Positions 24,282 to 33,923 are shown, counted from the stretch's first letter. The stretch: 47,118 nt of DNA from Terriglobales bacterium (GCA_024281115.1 JAMXLI010000173.1:1-47118); one strand, 5' to 3'. Notes: generated from the sequence alone by a model not told the origin. Translations and numbers: made by a program.

Positions 24282-25433
24282 ATGAAGCGCGCTTCCCTCT
24301 CGCTCTCTCTCCTTCTTCTCCTAAATCTCTTATCGTGGGCGCAAAAACCCGGGACGGGCGGGGGGAGCCGGTCCTCCGGGGGCGTCAGCGGTGGCGCGAT
24401 GTCGCTGCCCCGCATACCCACTTCGCAGCCGACCCCATTATTCATCTCCGGTAACGTGGTGGTGGACGACGGCAGTGAACTGACCGACCAGGCCGTCATT
24501 CAGAGCATCTGCAAAGGGCGGCGGCACATGGAGGGCTACACCGACTCCCACGGAAGTTTCACGATCGAGATGGGGAGGCGCAACGCGCTGGCGGTTCAGG
24601 ACATTGACAGCGACATGGGTTCACAAAACAGCAACTCGCCGCGCACGCAGCTGGCCCGGCAGTGGTCCGACTGCGAACTGCAGGCGGTGCTGCCCGGATT
24701 CACCTCCCAGGTCATTGAGCTGGGCGGCATCGAGGAGATGCAGAACGCCAACGTGGGCAGGATCGTGCTGCACCGGCTCTCACAAGTCGAGGGATTTACC
24801 ATCAGCGCCACCAGCGCTAACGCCCCCGAAAGTGCGCGCAAGGCGTATACGAAAGGCCGCGAGCTCGAGGACAAGAAGAAGTGGGAAAAGGCCGAGGAGA
24901 AGTTCAAGGAGGCGGTCAAAGCGTATCCACGTTATGCCGTCGCCTGGTCCGAGCTCGGCCGTGTGCAGATCGCGCGCGGCGACCTCACCGCCGCCCGCGA
25001 ATCCTTCCAGCATTCCCTGGAAGCGGATGGCAAGCTAGTCACGCCGCACCAGGAATTAGCGCGGATCGCCTTCAACCAGAAAAATTGGAACGAGGTGGTT
25101 GACCAGACCAACCAGGTTTTGGCGCTGAATCCCATCAGCTTTCCCTACGATTGGTTTCTGAATTCGGCGGCCAGCTACTTCCTGGGATCCCTGGACGCCG
25201 CCGAAAAGAGCGCCCGTTCCGGGTTGAAAGCCGACGTGGAGCATCGTTTCCCCAAGCTGGAGTATGTCCTGGGAGCGGCGCTGCTGGCTAAGCGGGATTA
25301 TGCGGGGGCGCGCGAGCACATGAATAACTACGTTCGGCTGGCGCCCAATGACCCCGAAGTGCCCAAGCTGCAGAAGCAGATTGCGGAACTGGATAAGGTG
25401 GTGGGAACCCCGGCCCCGGCGTCCTCCAACTAA
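24282..25433 (+). CDS. Secreted TPR protein
   Basis: 383 residues. A signal peptide (LSLSLLLLLNLLSWAQ) precedes a Gly/Ser-rich linker and a beta-rich domain (about 50-165). That domain resembles a carboxypeptidase-regulatory or transthyretin-like module (LFISGNVVVDDGSELTDQAVI; YTDSHGSFTIEM, parts shown). A TPR array (about 185-370) follows (KKKWEKAEEKFKEAVKAYPRY; RGDLTAARESFQHSLEADGK, parts shown). The same family of cell-envelope TPR proteins is abundant in acidobacteria; function unknown. It is divergent from the nucleoside hydrolase, sharing a 196-base spacer with two opposed promoters. Confidence 0.85.
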   Translation: MKRASLSLSLLLLLNLLSWAQKPGTGGGSRSSGGVSGGAMSLPRIPTSQPTPLFISGNVVVDDGSELTDQAVIQSICKGRRHMEGYTDSHGSFTIEMGRRNALAVQDIDSDMGSQNSNSPRTQLARQWSDCELQAVLPGFTSQVIELGGIEEMQNANVGRIVLHRLSQVEGFTISATSANAPESARKAYTKGRELEDKKKWEKAEEKFKEAVKAYPRYAVAWSELGRVQIARGDLTAARESFQHSLEADGKLVTPHQELARIAFNQKNWNEVVDQTNQVLALNPISFPYDWFLNSAASYFLGSLDAAEKSARSGLKADVEHRFPKLEYVLGAALLAKRDYAGAREHMNNYVRLAPNDPEVPKLQKQIAELDKVVGTPAPASSN

Positions 25434-26083
25434 CCCTGCAGAAGCGCCAGGCTGCACAGGCAGATCTGGCACTCCTCCGGCAGATCGCGGTGGAACGCGA
25501 CTAGCAGCTTGCGCGAAAAGCCGCCGCGCTGCCGGTACCGGGCCACGAGTTGCTCCTGGCGGAAGACTCTCCCCTGGGGGATGATCCAGCCCCCGACTTC
25601 AGCCCAGAACTCCTGCTTCCGCCACTGCACGCGGTACTGCGCGGGCGGAAGGCGGCGCTGCGGGATGATTTCCGCAATTGGCCCCTCGTGATCGCGCAAG
25701 ACAACTGAATCGGTGGCGGTGCCGCCCACCTTTCCGGCATAAGGGCTGTGTGCCTGAATGTACTGTTCGCAAACGCGGCCGGAGAAAACGATGGTGGCAT
25801 GGGCGCGGCTTCGACCCACGAAACGCCCCAACTCGCTGCGATCCTCACGCTGGAAGATGTACTCGGCGAGTGTCCAGCGGTTCGAGGGCACAATGCGGCA
25901 GAGCACAAATTCCGCCCGCGGCAGCTCGGTAAAGCCGCTCTCCGCCCACTCCTGGTCGGCGGTCTTCTCGGCCTCGGCGCGCTCCACTCCATCCTGCCAC
26001 CGCGCTATCCACAGCACCAGCAACACCACTCCGGCCAGGGTGGCAAGCACAATGACATCACTGGTGAGATACACATCGCCCAT
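25430..26083 (-). CDS. Membrane-anchored protein of unknown function (possible tubby/LURP-like fold)
   Basis: 217 residues from ATG 26083; a TTG four codons earlier is an alternative. A single N-terminal transmembrane helix (VIVLATLAGVVLLVLWIARW) is followed by a cytoplasmic beta-rich domain with several Arg/Gln-rich strands (DHEGPIAEIIPQRRLPP, AEVGGWIIPQGRVFRQEQL). The end is Cys-rich (CQICLCSLALLQG). The strand pattern vaguely recalls LURP-one/tubby C-terminal-like domains, but I would not assign a family. Its stop overlaps the last bases of the convergent TPR gene. Confidence 0.65.
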   Translation of the reverse strand: MGDVYLTSDVIVLATLAGVVLLVLWIARWQDGVERAEAEKTADQEWAESGFTELPRAEFVLCRIVPSNRWTLAEYIFQREDRSELGRFVGRSRAHATIVFSGRVCEQYIQAHSPYAGKVGGTATDSVVLRDHEGPIAEIIPQRRLPPAQYRVQWRKQEFWAEVGGWIIPQGRVFRQEQLVARYRQRGGFSRKLLVAFHRDLPEECQICLCSLALLQG

Positions 26084-26269
26084 GGAAAGGTTCAATGGGC
26101 ATTGTGGTCAGTCCGCTCGAGCAACAACAAGTGCTTGAATCGGCACAGGGCCGCTCTCCTGCCTTCCAACCGTAATGCCGGGACGACATCGCTCGACTAA
26201 TACTCCTATTTCGAGCACAATGGCCCGGGTTCGCGACGGCAACGGGCCCCTGCAAGCGACTTACGAGGT

Positions 26270-27289
26270 ATGCGACGAGAGAAGAAAGTCACGATGAGGC
26301 AGATCGCCTCACGAGCGCGAGTGTCAGTGGGCACGGTGTCGCACGTTATCAATCAGACCGCCAACGTGCGCGAACCCGCGCGCCGACGCGTGCTGGCCGC
26401 TATCAAGCACCTTGGGTACCAGCCCAGCCTCCTCGCCCGTGGCCTGCGGCGCAACCAGACGACGATAATCGGGATGATTATCCCCGACATCTCCAACCCA
26501 TTTTTCCCTCACATCGTTCGCGGGGTGGAAGATGTTGCCTATCAGAACTCGTTCCGCCTCATGCTGTGCAACACCGACAATGACGTGCAGAAAGAACAGG
26601 TCTACTTTCACGAACTGCACGCCTACCGTATGGCCGGCCTGATTGTGATTCCGGCTGCGGACAGCTCGCTCGGCGAGCCGAACGGGCGCGGGGCGGATGT
26701 GCCTCTGATCTGCATTGATCGAAAACCCGCCGGCTGGCGGGGCGACTGCATCACCGTGGACAACGTGAAAGGCGCGTACGAGGCCACCCGGTATCTGATC
26801 GAGCACAAGCACCGGCGGGTGGCGGCCATCACCGGACCGTTGCGGCTGACCAACGCACAGCAGCGGCTGGAAGGATTCAAGAAGGCGCTGGCGGAGGCGG
26901 GACTTCCGCTCGTGCCCGAATACATCCAGGAGGGCCGGTTTGAACGCCTGAGCGGATACGAGAAGACCATGGTCCTGCTGCGCTTTTTCCCACCGCCCAC
27001 GGCCATCTTCGCCGCCAATGACCTTGTAGCGCTGGGAGTGCTCTCGGCGCTGCGCGAGCTGGGCCTGCGTTGCCCGGAAGACGTCTCCCTGGTGGGCTTT
27101 GACGACCTGGAGGTTTCCGCCTTCACCAATCCCGCGTTGACTACGGTTGCGCAGCCCAGCTATCAGATGGGGGCCAGAGCGGCCGCACTTTTGTTCGAGC
27201 GGCTCCGCGGCACGCGGACGCAGCCGCAGCACGTTGTGCTGGACACGGTGCTGAAGGCACGCCATTCGGTGGCAGGACCCAAGCGCTAA
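26270..27289 (+). CDS. LacI/GalR-family transcriptional regulator
   Basis: 339 residues. The N-terminal helix-turn-helix (VTMRQIASRARVSVGTVSHV) and hinge helix (LGYQPSLLARGLR) bind DNA. Residues about 60-335 form a periplasmic-binding-protein-like effector domain (IIGMIIPDISNPFF, GLIVIPAAD, VSLVGFDDLEVSAF). Such regulators bind a sugar or nucleoside ligand and usually repress a nearby catabolic operon. The receptor operon, with a LacI-type palindrome on its promoter, is the natural target (inference). Start ATG 26270 has GAGG almost abutting; ATG 26294 is an alternative that would still keep the helix-turn-helix. Confidence 0.93.
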   Translation: MRREKKVTMRQIASRARVSVGTVSHVINQTANVREPARRRVLAAIKHLGYQPSLLARGLRRNQTTIIGMIIPDISNPFFPHIVRGVEDVAYQNSFRLMLCNTDNDVQKEQVYFHELHAYRMAGLIVIPAADSSLGEPNGRGADVPLICIDRKPAGWRGDCITVDNVKGAYEATRYLIEHKHRRVAAITGPLRLTNAQQRLEGFKKALAEAGLPLVPEYIQEGRFERLSGYEKTMVLLRFFPPPTAIFAANDLVALGVLSALRELGLRCPEDVSLVGFDDLEVSAFTNPALTTVAQPSYQMGARAAALLFERLRGTRTQPQHVVLDTVLKARHSVAGPKR

Positions 27290-27325
27290 GCCCTGTCCGG
27301 CCCGGCAGAGTGGCCGACCTGCAGC

Positions 27326-29449
27326 TCAGGAGGCCAGTAGGGGCAGCGAACGGATGCGCTTCCTGCTGGCCGCGAAAATGGCATTGCACAGCGCCGGCGC
27401 GAGCGGCGGAACCGGCGGCTCTCCCACTCCGCTGGGTGCTTCCGTGCTTTCCACGTAATACGCTTCCACTTGCGGAGCTTCGTTCATGCGGATTGGGGGG
27501 TAGTCATCGAAATTCCCCTGCACCACCCGTCCCTTGTCGATCGTGATCCTGGCCTGCAGCGCGTTGGTCAATCCGTAGATCACCGCCCCTTGAATCTGCT
27601 GTTCCAGGATGGTGGGATTGACGATCTGCCCACAATCCACTGCCGCCACCACCCGGTGTACGCGGGGCCGGTCGCCTTCCATCGAGATCTCCACCACCTC
27701 GGCCGCGTAGCTGGAGAAGCTGCCGAAGGCGGCCACCCCACGATAGTGGCCGGCCGGGAGCGGCTTGCCCCATCCTGCTTTCTCCGCCGCGAGCTTCAGT
27801 GCTCCCCGCAGCCGGTCAGTTCGCCACCGCATGTCGAAGTACTGGATTTCGCGGTCCGCCGCAAGTAAGTGCATGCGGAATTCGAGGGGGTCCTTGCCCG
27901 CGGCGTGCGCCAATTCATCCATGAAAGATTCGCTGGCGAAGGCCGCCTGCAGGGCGTACACCGAGCGCATCCATCCCAGCGGCACCGGTGTTTGCACATT
28001 CACATATTCCAGGCTGACATTGGGGATCGGGTAGATGAATCCAGCTTCATCCTTCAGGTCGGGATCTACGCCGCCTTCCAGCGGCGATCCCTTTTGGCCG
28101 CTGATCGAGGGCGCCACCAGGCGATGCGTGAACGCCAGCGGATATCCCTGGCCGTCCACCACCGCGCTCAGCAGGTGAAGGCTGGCGGGGCGATAGGTGG
28201 AATTGCGCATATCGTCTTCGCGCGTCCACACCACTTTCACCGGCGCTTGGATGGCCTTGGAAAGTAGCGCGGCTTCCACCGCATAGTCGTGCTCCAGGCG
28301 GCGGCCGAACCCGCCCCCGATCAGGAGCACGTTCACTTTCACCCGCTCGGGGGCGAGACCAACCGCCTGCGCCACTGAATCGCGGACATCCTGGGGGACC
28401 TGGGTTGGCGCCCAAATCTCGCAGGTGGAGCCTTGGTAGCGAGCGGTGGCGTTGCCCGGCTCCAGCGGAGCGTGCGCCATAAAGGGGAGTTCATATGCGG
28501 CTTGAATCCGCCGGCCGGAAACCTTCGCGGGGTCGCCCACGGAAAACAGCGAAACCGGCTTGGTGCTCGCGCTCGCCTGCTTGAGTTGCTCGGAAATTGC
28601 AGCGGAGTTCAGGTCTTTATTCGCGCCTTCATCCCAGGTGACGTTGAGGAGCCGACGGCCTTCCATGGCGGCCCAGGTGCCGTTCGCGACCACAGCTACC
28701 GCCGAATCGCCCAGTTTGCCGACGTAGCTCACGCCCGCCACCTTGCGCGCCTCGGCGTCGTCGAATTTCGCCACCTTGCCGCCGAAAACCGGGCAACGCG
28801 CAATGCAGCCGTAGTGCATGTCCGGCAACCGGAAATCAATGCCGTAGCTGGCGCCGCCATTGACCTTGGAGCTGGTCTCGATGCGCGGCAACCGGGTGCC
28901 CACCAGCTTGTAGTCCTTGGAAGACTTGAGCGGCGGATCCGTAGGCACGGGCAGCTGTGCGGCTTTGGTGGCCAGCTCTCCGTAGCTCAGGCGCTTCCCC
29001 GAGGAGTGCACCACGGTTCCGTGCTCGGCCTTGCACTCGGCTCGTGGCACGCTCCATTGCAGGGCGGCCGCGGTGATCAGCATCTCGCGGGCCGCCGCGC
29101 CCGCCTTGCGCATCGGGTCCCAGGTGGTTCGCACGCTGGCGCTGCCCCCGGTAGTCTGGTCGCCGTAGAGCGTGCTGGCCCCTGCCTGTTCCACGGAAAT
29201 CTTCGTCCAATCGGCCTCGAGTTCTTCCGCCAGGATCATGGGCAGCGCGGTGTACACCCCCTGGCCCATTTCCGAGCGAGCCACCACCACAGTGACGTTG
29301 TTGTTGGGCGAGATGCGCAGGTAGGCATTCGGCGCAAACTCTTCCTCCCCCCTGCCGCGGCGTGAGGAGTGCGGCAGGTAAAAGCCGATCACCAGGCCGG
29401 CGGCGGCCGCCCCGGTGCCCACCAGGAAATCGCGCCGCGAGGGGCTCAT
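27326..29449 (-). CDS. Molybdenum hydroxylase large subunit (isoquinoline/aldehyde oxidoreductase-like), Tat-exported
   Basis: 707 residues. The Tat signal SRRDFLVG (Ser4-Arg5-Arg6) leads a hydrophobic stretch, predicting a periplasmic enzyme. Molybdenum-cofactor-binding motifs of the xanthine oxidase family are present: [33 protein letters not shown], and the C-terminal GVGEPPVPP with the catalytic Glu. The arrangement matches the single-chain IorB-type large subunit (no separate FAD subunit). It would hydroxylate an aldehyde or N-heterocycle with water; substrate unknown. It overlaps the small-subunit gene by four bases (ATGA), giving translational coupling. No cytochrome c partner or cofactor-insertion chaperone is nearby. 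Confidence 0.92.
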   Translation of the reverse strand: MSPSRRDFLVGTGAAAAGLVIGFYLPHSSRRGRGEEEFAPNAYLRISPNNNVTVVVARSEMGQGVYTALPMILAEELEADWTKISVEQAGASTLYGDQTTGGSASVRTTWDPMRKAGAAAREMLITAAALQWSVPRAECKAEHGTVVHSSGKRLSYGELATKAAQLPVPTDPPLKSSKDYKLVGTRLPRIETSSKVNGGASYGIDFRLPDMHYGCIARCPVFGGKVAKFDDAEARKVAGVSYVGKLGDSAVAVVANGTWAAMEGRRLLNVTWDEGANKDLNSAAISEQLKQASASTKPVSLFSVGDPAKVSGRRIQAAYELPFMAHAPLEPGNATARYQGSTCEIWAPTQVPQDVRDSVAQAVGLAPERVKVNVLLIGGGFGRRLEHDYAVEAALLSKAIQAPVKVVWTREDDMRNSTYRPASLHLLSAVVDGQGYPLAFTHRLVAPSISGQKGSPLEGGVDPDLKDEAGFIYPIPNVSLEYVNVQTPVPLGWMRSVYALQAAFASESFMDELAHAAGKDPLEFRMHLLAADREIQYFDMRWRTDRLRGALKLAAEKAGWGKPLPAGHYRGVAAFGSFSSYAAEVVEISMEGDRPRVHRVVAAVDCGQIVNPTILEQQIQGAVIYGLTNALQARITIDKGRVVQGNFDDYPPIRMNEAPQVEAYYVESTEAPSGVGEPPVPPLAPALCNAIFAASRKRIRSLPLLAS

Positions 29450-29910
29450 CGCGCACCTCCGGACGCCGCGCGATGGATGGCGCGCCGAATCCGGTCATAG
29501 GTTCCGCAACGACAGAGGTTGCCGGACATGGCCTTCGTGATGTCATCGTCGGAGGGGTTAGGCGCTTTAGCCAGCAGCGCGGCGGCGGCCATGATCTGCC
29601 CCGACTGGCAATACCCGCACTGCGGAACCTCTTCGGCTATCCATGCTTGCTGCAGCGCCTGCAGCCCGTTCTGCCCCAGTCCTTCAATGGTGACGATCTG
29701 CTTGCCCGCCACCTGCGACACCGGGGTGGAGCAGGAGCGCACCGCCGTGCCTTCCACGTGCACGGTGCAGGCGCCGCATAGACCGGCGCCGCAGCCATAC
29801 TTGGTTCCGGTCAGGTTCAGCGAATCACGAAGGACCCAGAGCAGCGGGGTTTGCGGCTCTACATCCAGCCGGTGCTCCGCGCCGTTGACGCGCAGGGTGA
29901 TAGCGGACAT
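29446..29910 (-). CDS. Molybdenum hydroxylase small [2Fe-2S] subunit (IorA/CoxS-like)
   Basis: 154 residues with two [2Fe-2S] clusters: the plant-type set C40, C45, C48, C60 ([13 protein letters not shown]) and the alpha-helical set C98, C101, C133, C135 ([16 protein letters not shown]). It carries electrons from the molybdenum centre of the large subunit, with which it overlaps by four bases. It has no signal peptide, so it is expected to be carried across the membrane with its Tat-targeted partner. It begins 45 bases downstream of the PilZ gene. Confidence 0.94.
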   Translation of the reverse strand: MSAITLRVNGAEHRLDVEPQTPLLWVLRDSLNLTGTKYGCGAGLCGACTVHVEGTAVRSCSTPVSQVAGKQIVTIEGLGQNGLQALQQAWIAEEVPQCGYCQSGQIMAAAALLAKAPNPSDDDITKAMSGNLCRCGTYDRIRRAIHRAASGGAR

Positions 29911-29955
29911 GAAGGAGCATGGTAATCAAATCCCGGCGAAAAGAGAACCGTGAGC

Positions 29956-30420
29956 TCAGGCACCTTCGCTCTGGCAACGTCGGATGGAGGCCCCCATGAT
30001 GAAGCGATCGCCCGCTTGCTTGGTGTGCGCGATCCGGACCTGGTAATGCAACTTGTGTGCCTGCGTCTCCGGCGGTTTAGGAGGGGCGGTGACCACCACC
30101 TCGACCACCTCACCGACGATCAGCCGAAAGGGGGCAATAATGCTCATCCCCTTGGTGCTTAGCTCGCGCACCTCTACCGCTTCAGGAACCCCCACGAAGC
30201 CCACCGCAATCGTGCCGGGCAGGTTTACCTTCTCTCGCGCTGCCAGCCTTTTTTCGCGATTGGGATCTTCCGATTCGGTCAGAGTAGGGTCAGACTTAGC
30301 CGGGATCGCGGGAACCTCCGAAGCCGGCTCGACGGGCAAACCGGTCATGAATTCCACCGCGCTCGCCAGCTTGTCGGCCGAGCGGTCTGCCACCTTCGCG
30401 AGTCGCTCCAGGAGGCCCAT
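29956..30420 (-). CDS. PilZ-domain protein (likely c-di-GMP receptor)
   Basis: 154 residues. A helical N-terminus (about 1-30) precedes a PilZ barrel (about 57-150). The c-di-GMP motifs are present: RLAAR (RxxxR) and ELSTKG, which corresponds to (D/N)xSxxG with Asp replaced by Glu. Binding is therefore likely but weakened. No effector domain is fused, so it would act by binding a partner. It stands alone, 163 bases after the lhgO operon on the same strand. Confidence 0.82.
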   Translation of the reverse strand: MGLLERLAKVADRSADKLASAVEFMTGLPVEPASEVPAIPAKSDPTLTESEDPNREKRLAAREKVNLPGTIAVGFVGVPEAVEVRELSTKGMSIIAPFRLIVGEVVEVVVTAPPKPPETQAHKLHYQVRIAHTKQAGDRFIMGASIRRCQSEGA

Positions 30421-30583
30421 GACTGCGTTTATTTTGCCGCAGTTCTGAGCGGGTTAGCAACGGCACAGGGGTGCCATTGGTTAACCTTCGCACGTTGTCA
30501 GGCTGCCGCTCTCAGCCGAAGCTAACGAAAACGCTATGGAATAAGCCCAATTCCCGCTGCAGGTTAGGTGGAAACCCTCAGGT

Positions 30584-31792
30584 TCATGTTCCCAGCCCAC
30601 AACTTTCGTGCGCCATCTGCACGATGGCTTGGCCAATCGGGATGGAGGCTGTGGCTGCCGGTGAAGGAACGTTGCAGACGTGCAGCATTCTGCCCCGAGT
30701 GACAAAGAGGAAATCGTCCACCAGCGAGCCATCCCGCGCCACCGCCTGGGCGCGCACGCCCGATCCCCCGGGGCGGAGGTCGGATTCCACCAGCTCCGGC
30801 ACCATGCGCTGCAACGCGTTAGCAAACGCTCCGCGGCTGCAGGAACGCCGGAATTCACCCGCCTGCGTTCGCCAGTGGCGCAGTCCCAGGCGCCATAATC
30901 CGGGCCACGTCAGTGCCTCGTAGGTGTCCCGCGCGGAAAATGCGCTCCGCGTGTAGCCTTCGCGCTTGAAGGACAGCACGGCATTAGGACCGGCCTCGAC
31001 TTCTCCCGTCACCCGGTGCGTAAAGTGCACCCCCAGAAAGGGGAAACGAGGGTCGGGAACCGGGTAGAGGAGAGCGCGAACCAGTTCCGGCCGCCGAAGT
31101 TCGTAGTACTCTCCGCGAAACGGAACAATGCGCGTCTCCGGCAGCTCTCCCGCGAGGCGCATGATGCGATCGCTTTGCAGGCCGGCGCAGTTAATCAGGC
31201 GGGCGGTTTCGATCTCCGCAGTGCGGGTCTGAACGATGATGGAGGAGGCGCGGGGCGTAATACCCACGACTTCGCTGCTGCAGCGCACTTCCCCGCCCCG
31301 CATACGGGCCAGTTCGGCATACTTCCGGCACACCGCCGCAAAATCGGTAACGGCGGTAGTGGGAACGTGCAGCGCCGCACGGCAATAGCAATGCGGCTCG
31401 ATTTCGCGCGCTTCCTCAGCCGTGAGCAGCCGCAGCCCGGTCAAGCCGTTCTGGAGGCCGCGCTCATGCAAGCGGTGCAGGCCGGCCACTTCGTCGGCGG
31501 TGGCCGCCACTACCAGCTTGCCGCAAACCGCGTGGGGAACGTCGTGCTCGCGGCAGAAGTCAATCATGGCCGCCGCACCGGCCACGCACATGCGCGCTTT
31601 CCTGCTGCCCGGCTTGTAATACAAGCCGGAGTGAATAACGCCGCTATTGTGGCCGCTCTGGTGCGCGGCCACCCGGCTTTCCTTTTCCAATACCAACAGC
31701 CGCAGACGGGGAAAGCGCTCGAGAGCGGCCCAGGCGGCCGACAATCCCACTACCCCCGCCCCGATCACAACCACATCGAACCGCTCAGCCAT
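30584..31792 (-). CDS. lhgO: L-2-hydroxyglutarate oxidase/dehydrogenase
   Basis: 402 residues from ATG 31792. The FAD motif GAGVVG (11-16), QSGHNSGVIHSGLYY with SRKARMC, and C-terminal VRAQAVARDGSLVDDF identify the LhgO/L2HGDH family. It oxidises L-2-hydroxyglutarate to 2-oxoglutarate, a repair reaction for by-products of malate dehydrogenase, with electrons passing to quinone or oxygen. The start codon overlaps the end of the CYTH gene by eight bases (ATGGCTGA), so the two are coupled. It is the last gene of the seven-gene operon. Confidence 0.94.
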   Translation of the reverse strand: MAERFDVVVIGAGVVGLSAAWAALERFPRLRLLVLEKESRVAAHQSGHNSGVIHSGLYYKPGSRKARMCVAGAAAMIDFCREHDVPHAVCGKLVVAATADEVAGLHRLHERGLQNGLTGLRLLTAEEAREIEPHCYCRAALHVPTTAVTDFAAVCRKYAELARMRGGEVRCSSEVVGITPRASSIIVQTRTAEIETARLINCAGLQSDRIMRLAGELPETRIVPFRGEYYELRRPELVRALLYPVPDPRFPFLGVHFTHRVTGEVEAGPNAVLSFKREGYTRSAFSARDTYEALTWPGLWRLGLRHWRTQAGEFRRSCSRGAFANALQRMVPELVESDLRPGGSGVRAQAVARDGSLVDDFLFVTRGRMLHVCNVPSPAATASIPIGQAIVQMAHESCGLGT

Positions 31793-32360
31793 GTTCGGGA
31801 GCGCGGCCGGTGACTGCAGCAAAGGTCATTTCGGCAGCCGGGCTGCTGGTGCGCTTCTTCCAGTCGAAAAACATCTGGGCGTAGTTGGTAGTGAGGTATT
31901 GCTCGCGGCTGACATTCAAGGCTTGGGCGGTCTCGTCGATCCAGTCAGGCGGCCCTTCGATTTCGGCCACCTCACCGATGGGCGTTTCGTCGAGAACCAC
32001 ATGGCCGCGCCCGTCTGTCCACTCTTCGCGAAATTTCTCGTAACGGAATCCCGGCTCGAATCCCAGGGCGGCTAAAATCGCGCGCATGCTGTCGCCGTCT
32101 TCCACACGAGTTTCGGTTTCCCTGCGCTTCTTGTGAATCCCGCGCTCGCCCTTGGCTTTATGGGTCAGCGTCCACCGGTCGCCATAGTGGCGCAGACGCA
32201 GCAGTTCCCCGTTTTTCTGCAGGTGGCGCTTCCCATTGTCGAAAAGGATGTTCTGTTCAAAGGTGCGAGGCGTCTGCTGCTGAAAACCCGCGGCGCGTAG
32301 CCGTTCGCGCAAAGCGTCGGCGTCGCGCACCAGGAACTTGATTTCGACTTCCTCCGGCAT
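31785..32360 (-). CDS. CYTH-domain protein (class IV adenylate cyclase/triphosphatase family)
   Basis: 191 residues from ATG 32360 (MPEEVEIKFLV). ExExK (Glu4, Glu6, Lys8) is the CYTH signature, and further charged strands line the tunnel: LLRLRHYGDRW, LTHKAKG, YEKFREEW, VVLDETPIGEVAEIEG. Members act on triphosphates: adenylate cyclase type IV, thiamine triphosphatase or inorganic triphosphatase. Which one is not decidable by eye. It begins four bases after the polyprenyl synthase stop, with GGAAG as ribosome site, and overlaps lhgO. Confidence 0.88.
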   Translation of the reverse strand: MPEEVEIKFLVRDADALRERLRAAGFQQQTPRTFEQNILFDNGKRHLQKNGELLRLRHYGDRWTLTHKAKGERGIHKKRRETETRVEDGDSMRAILAALGFEPGFRYEKFREEWTDGRGHVVLDETPIGEVAEIEGPPDWIDETAQALNVSREQYLTTNYAQMFFDWKKRTSSPAAEMTFAAVTGRAPEHG

Positions 32361-32364
32361 GGAA

Positions 32365-33354
32365 CTACTTCCGGCGGGCGACGACAAACTCCGGCGCCCA
32401 CAGCAGCGCCCGCTTGATCTCAGAATCCGGAAAACTACAGATTGCCTTGCGGGCAGCGTCCGCGTACTGCTGGGCGCGCTCCGTGGCCGCGTCCAGCGCC
32501 CCGTACCGCTGCAGGATGGCCAAAATCTCGGGATGAGTCACACCGTTCAGCTCACGCTCGCACAGCACGCGTTCGATCTGGGCGTGCTCGCCGGGGGTGC
32601 AGCGCTCCAGGGCGAGAATGACCGGCAGTGTGGCCTTGCCTTCCCGCAGGTCGCTGGCCACGGGCTTGCCTAATACTTCCTCGGAGGCCGTAAGGTCCAG
32701 GACGTCGTCCACGATCTGAAAAGCCAGGCCAAGATTGCGCCCGTATTCTCCCAGGCGCTCTTGCTGTTCTTCGGAGGCGCCGCCGAGAATCGCTCCCAGC
32801 CGCATGCACACAGAGAACAGGCACGCTGTCTTGCGGAAGATGAGGTCCAGGTGTTCGCTGACATTGATGCAGCGCCCCAGTTTCTCCATCTGCAAGAGCT
32901 CGCCCTCCACCATCTGCTGCGTAAGTTCGATCAGCGTGTCGAGGATGCGGAAATTGCGCTCTTGCACGGCAATCTTGAAGGCCTGCATGTACAGCCAGTC
33001 GCCCGCCAGCACACACTTGGCATTTCCCCATTGCGTGTTGGCGGCGGGACGCCCGCGCCGGGTTTCGGCCTCATCAATGATGTCGTCGTGCACCAGGGTG
33101 GCGGTGTGGATGATCTCGACCACGGCGCCCAGCCGGATGGCGCCCCGGCCTTCGTAGCCGAACAATTTGGCGGCCAACAGCAGGAGCGCGGGACGGATCC
33201 GCTTGCCGCCGCCCCCCCGGAGATATTCCCCGATGTCGGTGATAGCCCGCGCGTTGGCCACCGTCTCGCGGCCAAACTCACGCTCGATGGCGGCCAGATC
33301 GTCGCGCAGCAGGTCGAACAAGGATTGCGCCGTGATGGGAGAGGTCGCCGACAA
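32365..33354 (-). CDS. Long-chain polyprenyl diphosphate synthase
   Basis: 329 residues, the trans-isoprenyl synthase length. GGGKRIRP (48-55), first Asp-rich motif DDIID (90-94), GDWLYMQAF, and second motif DDVLD with DLREGKATLP nearby match. It condenses isopentenyl diphosphate units onto an allylic primer; the small residues just before the first motif (TLVHDD) suggest a long product such as the quinone side chain. The start appears to be TTG at 33354 with AGGA just upstream. It lies 17 bases after yajQ. Confidence 0.93.
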   Translation of the reverse strand: MSATSPITAQSLFDLLRDDLAAIEREFGRETVANARAITDIGEYLRGGGGKRIRPALLLLAAKLFGYEGRGAIRLGAVVEIIHTATLVHDDIIDEAETRRGRPAANTQWGNAKCVLAGDWLYMQAFKIAVQERNFRILDTLIELTQQMVEGELLQMEKLGRCINVSEHLDLIFRKTACLFSVCMRLGAILGGASEEQQERLGEYGRNLGLAFQIVDDVLDLTASEEVLGKPVASDLREGKATLPVILALERCTPGEHAQIERVLCERELNGVTHPEILAILQRYGALDAATERAQQYADAARKAICSFPDSEIKRALLWAPEFVVARRK

Positions 33355-33371
33355 GTCCTGTCCGTGTGGAA

Positions 33372-33869
33372 CTAGTTGGTCCGGTAATTCGTGAACTGCA
33401 TGTCAATTCCGAAGTCGCTCTGCTTGATCATAGCGATGATGGATTGCAGAGTGTCGCGGTCCTTGCCGCTCACTCGTACCAGGTCGCCCTGAATGGAAGC
33501 CTGCACCTTGTGCTTGGAGTTTTTGATCAGCTTCACGATCTCGCGCGCCTTCTCAATGGGGATCCCCTGCTGCAGGGAAATGCGCTGGCGCACGCTACTG
33601 CCCGCCGCGGGTTCCACCGCCCCATAGGTCAAGCCTTTTAAGGGAACTCCGCGCTTGGCGAGCTTCTGCTGGAACACGTCGTTGACGGCCTTCAGCTTGT
33701 ACTCATCCACCGAGGAAAGCACGATGGCGTCCTTGCCTTCGAGGGCGATGTTCGACTTGGAGTCTTTCAGGTCGAAACGCGTGTGAATCTCCTTGAGGGC
33801 CTGCTGGATGGCATTGGAGACCTCCTGCAGGTCAATTTTGCTGACGATATCGAAGCTGTTCTCGGGCAT
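33372..33869 (-). CDS. yajQ: YajQ-family nucleotide-binding protein
   Basis: 165 residues, matching the family length of about 160. The N-terminus SFDIVSKIDLQEVSNAI and the stretches TRFDLKDSKSNIAL, QGIPIEKAREIVKLIK and KVQASIQGDLVRVSGK are highly conserved in YajQ proteins. The family binds nucleotides, and a Xanthomonas member binds c-di-GMP; a tRNA-related role has also been proposed. It sits between tatD (54 bases) and the polyprenyl synthase (17 bases) in the operon. Confidence 0.95.
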   Translation of the reverse strand: MPENSFDIVSKIDLQEVSNAIQQALKEIHTRFDLKDSKSNIALEGKDAIVLSSVDEYKLKAVNDVFQQKLAKRGVPLKGLTYGAVEPAAGSSVRQRISLQQGIPIEKAREIVKLIKNSKHKVQASIQGDLVRVSGKDRDTLQSIIAMIKQSDFGIDMQFTNYRTN

Positions 33870-33923
33870 GCGGCGCTCTGCTCAGTAGATTAGCTGTGCC
33901 CCAATGCGGATGCACATCCTAGG

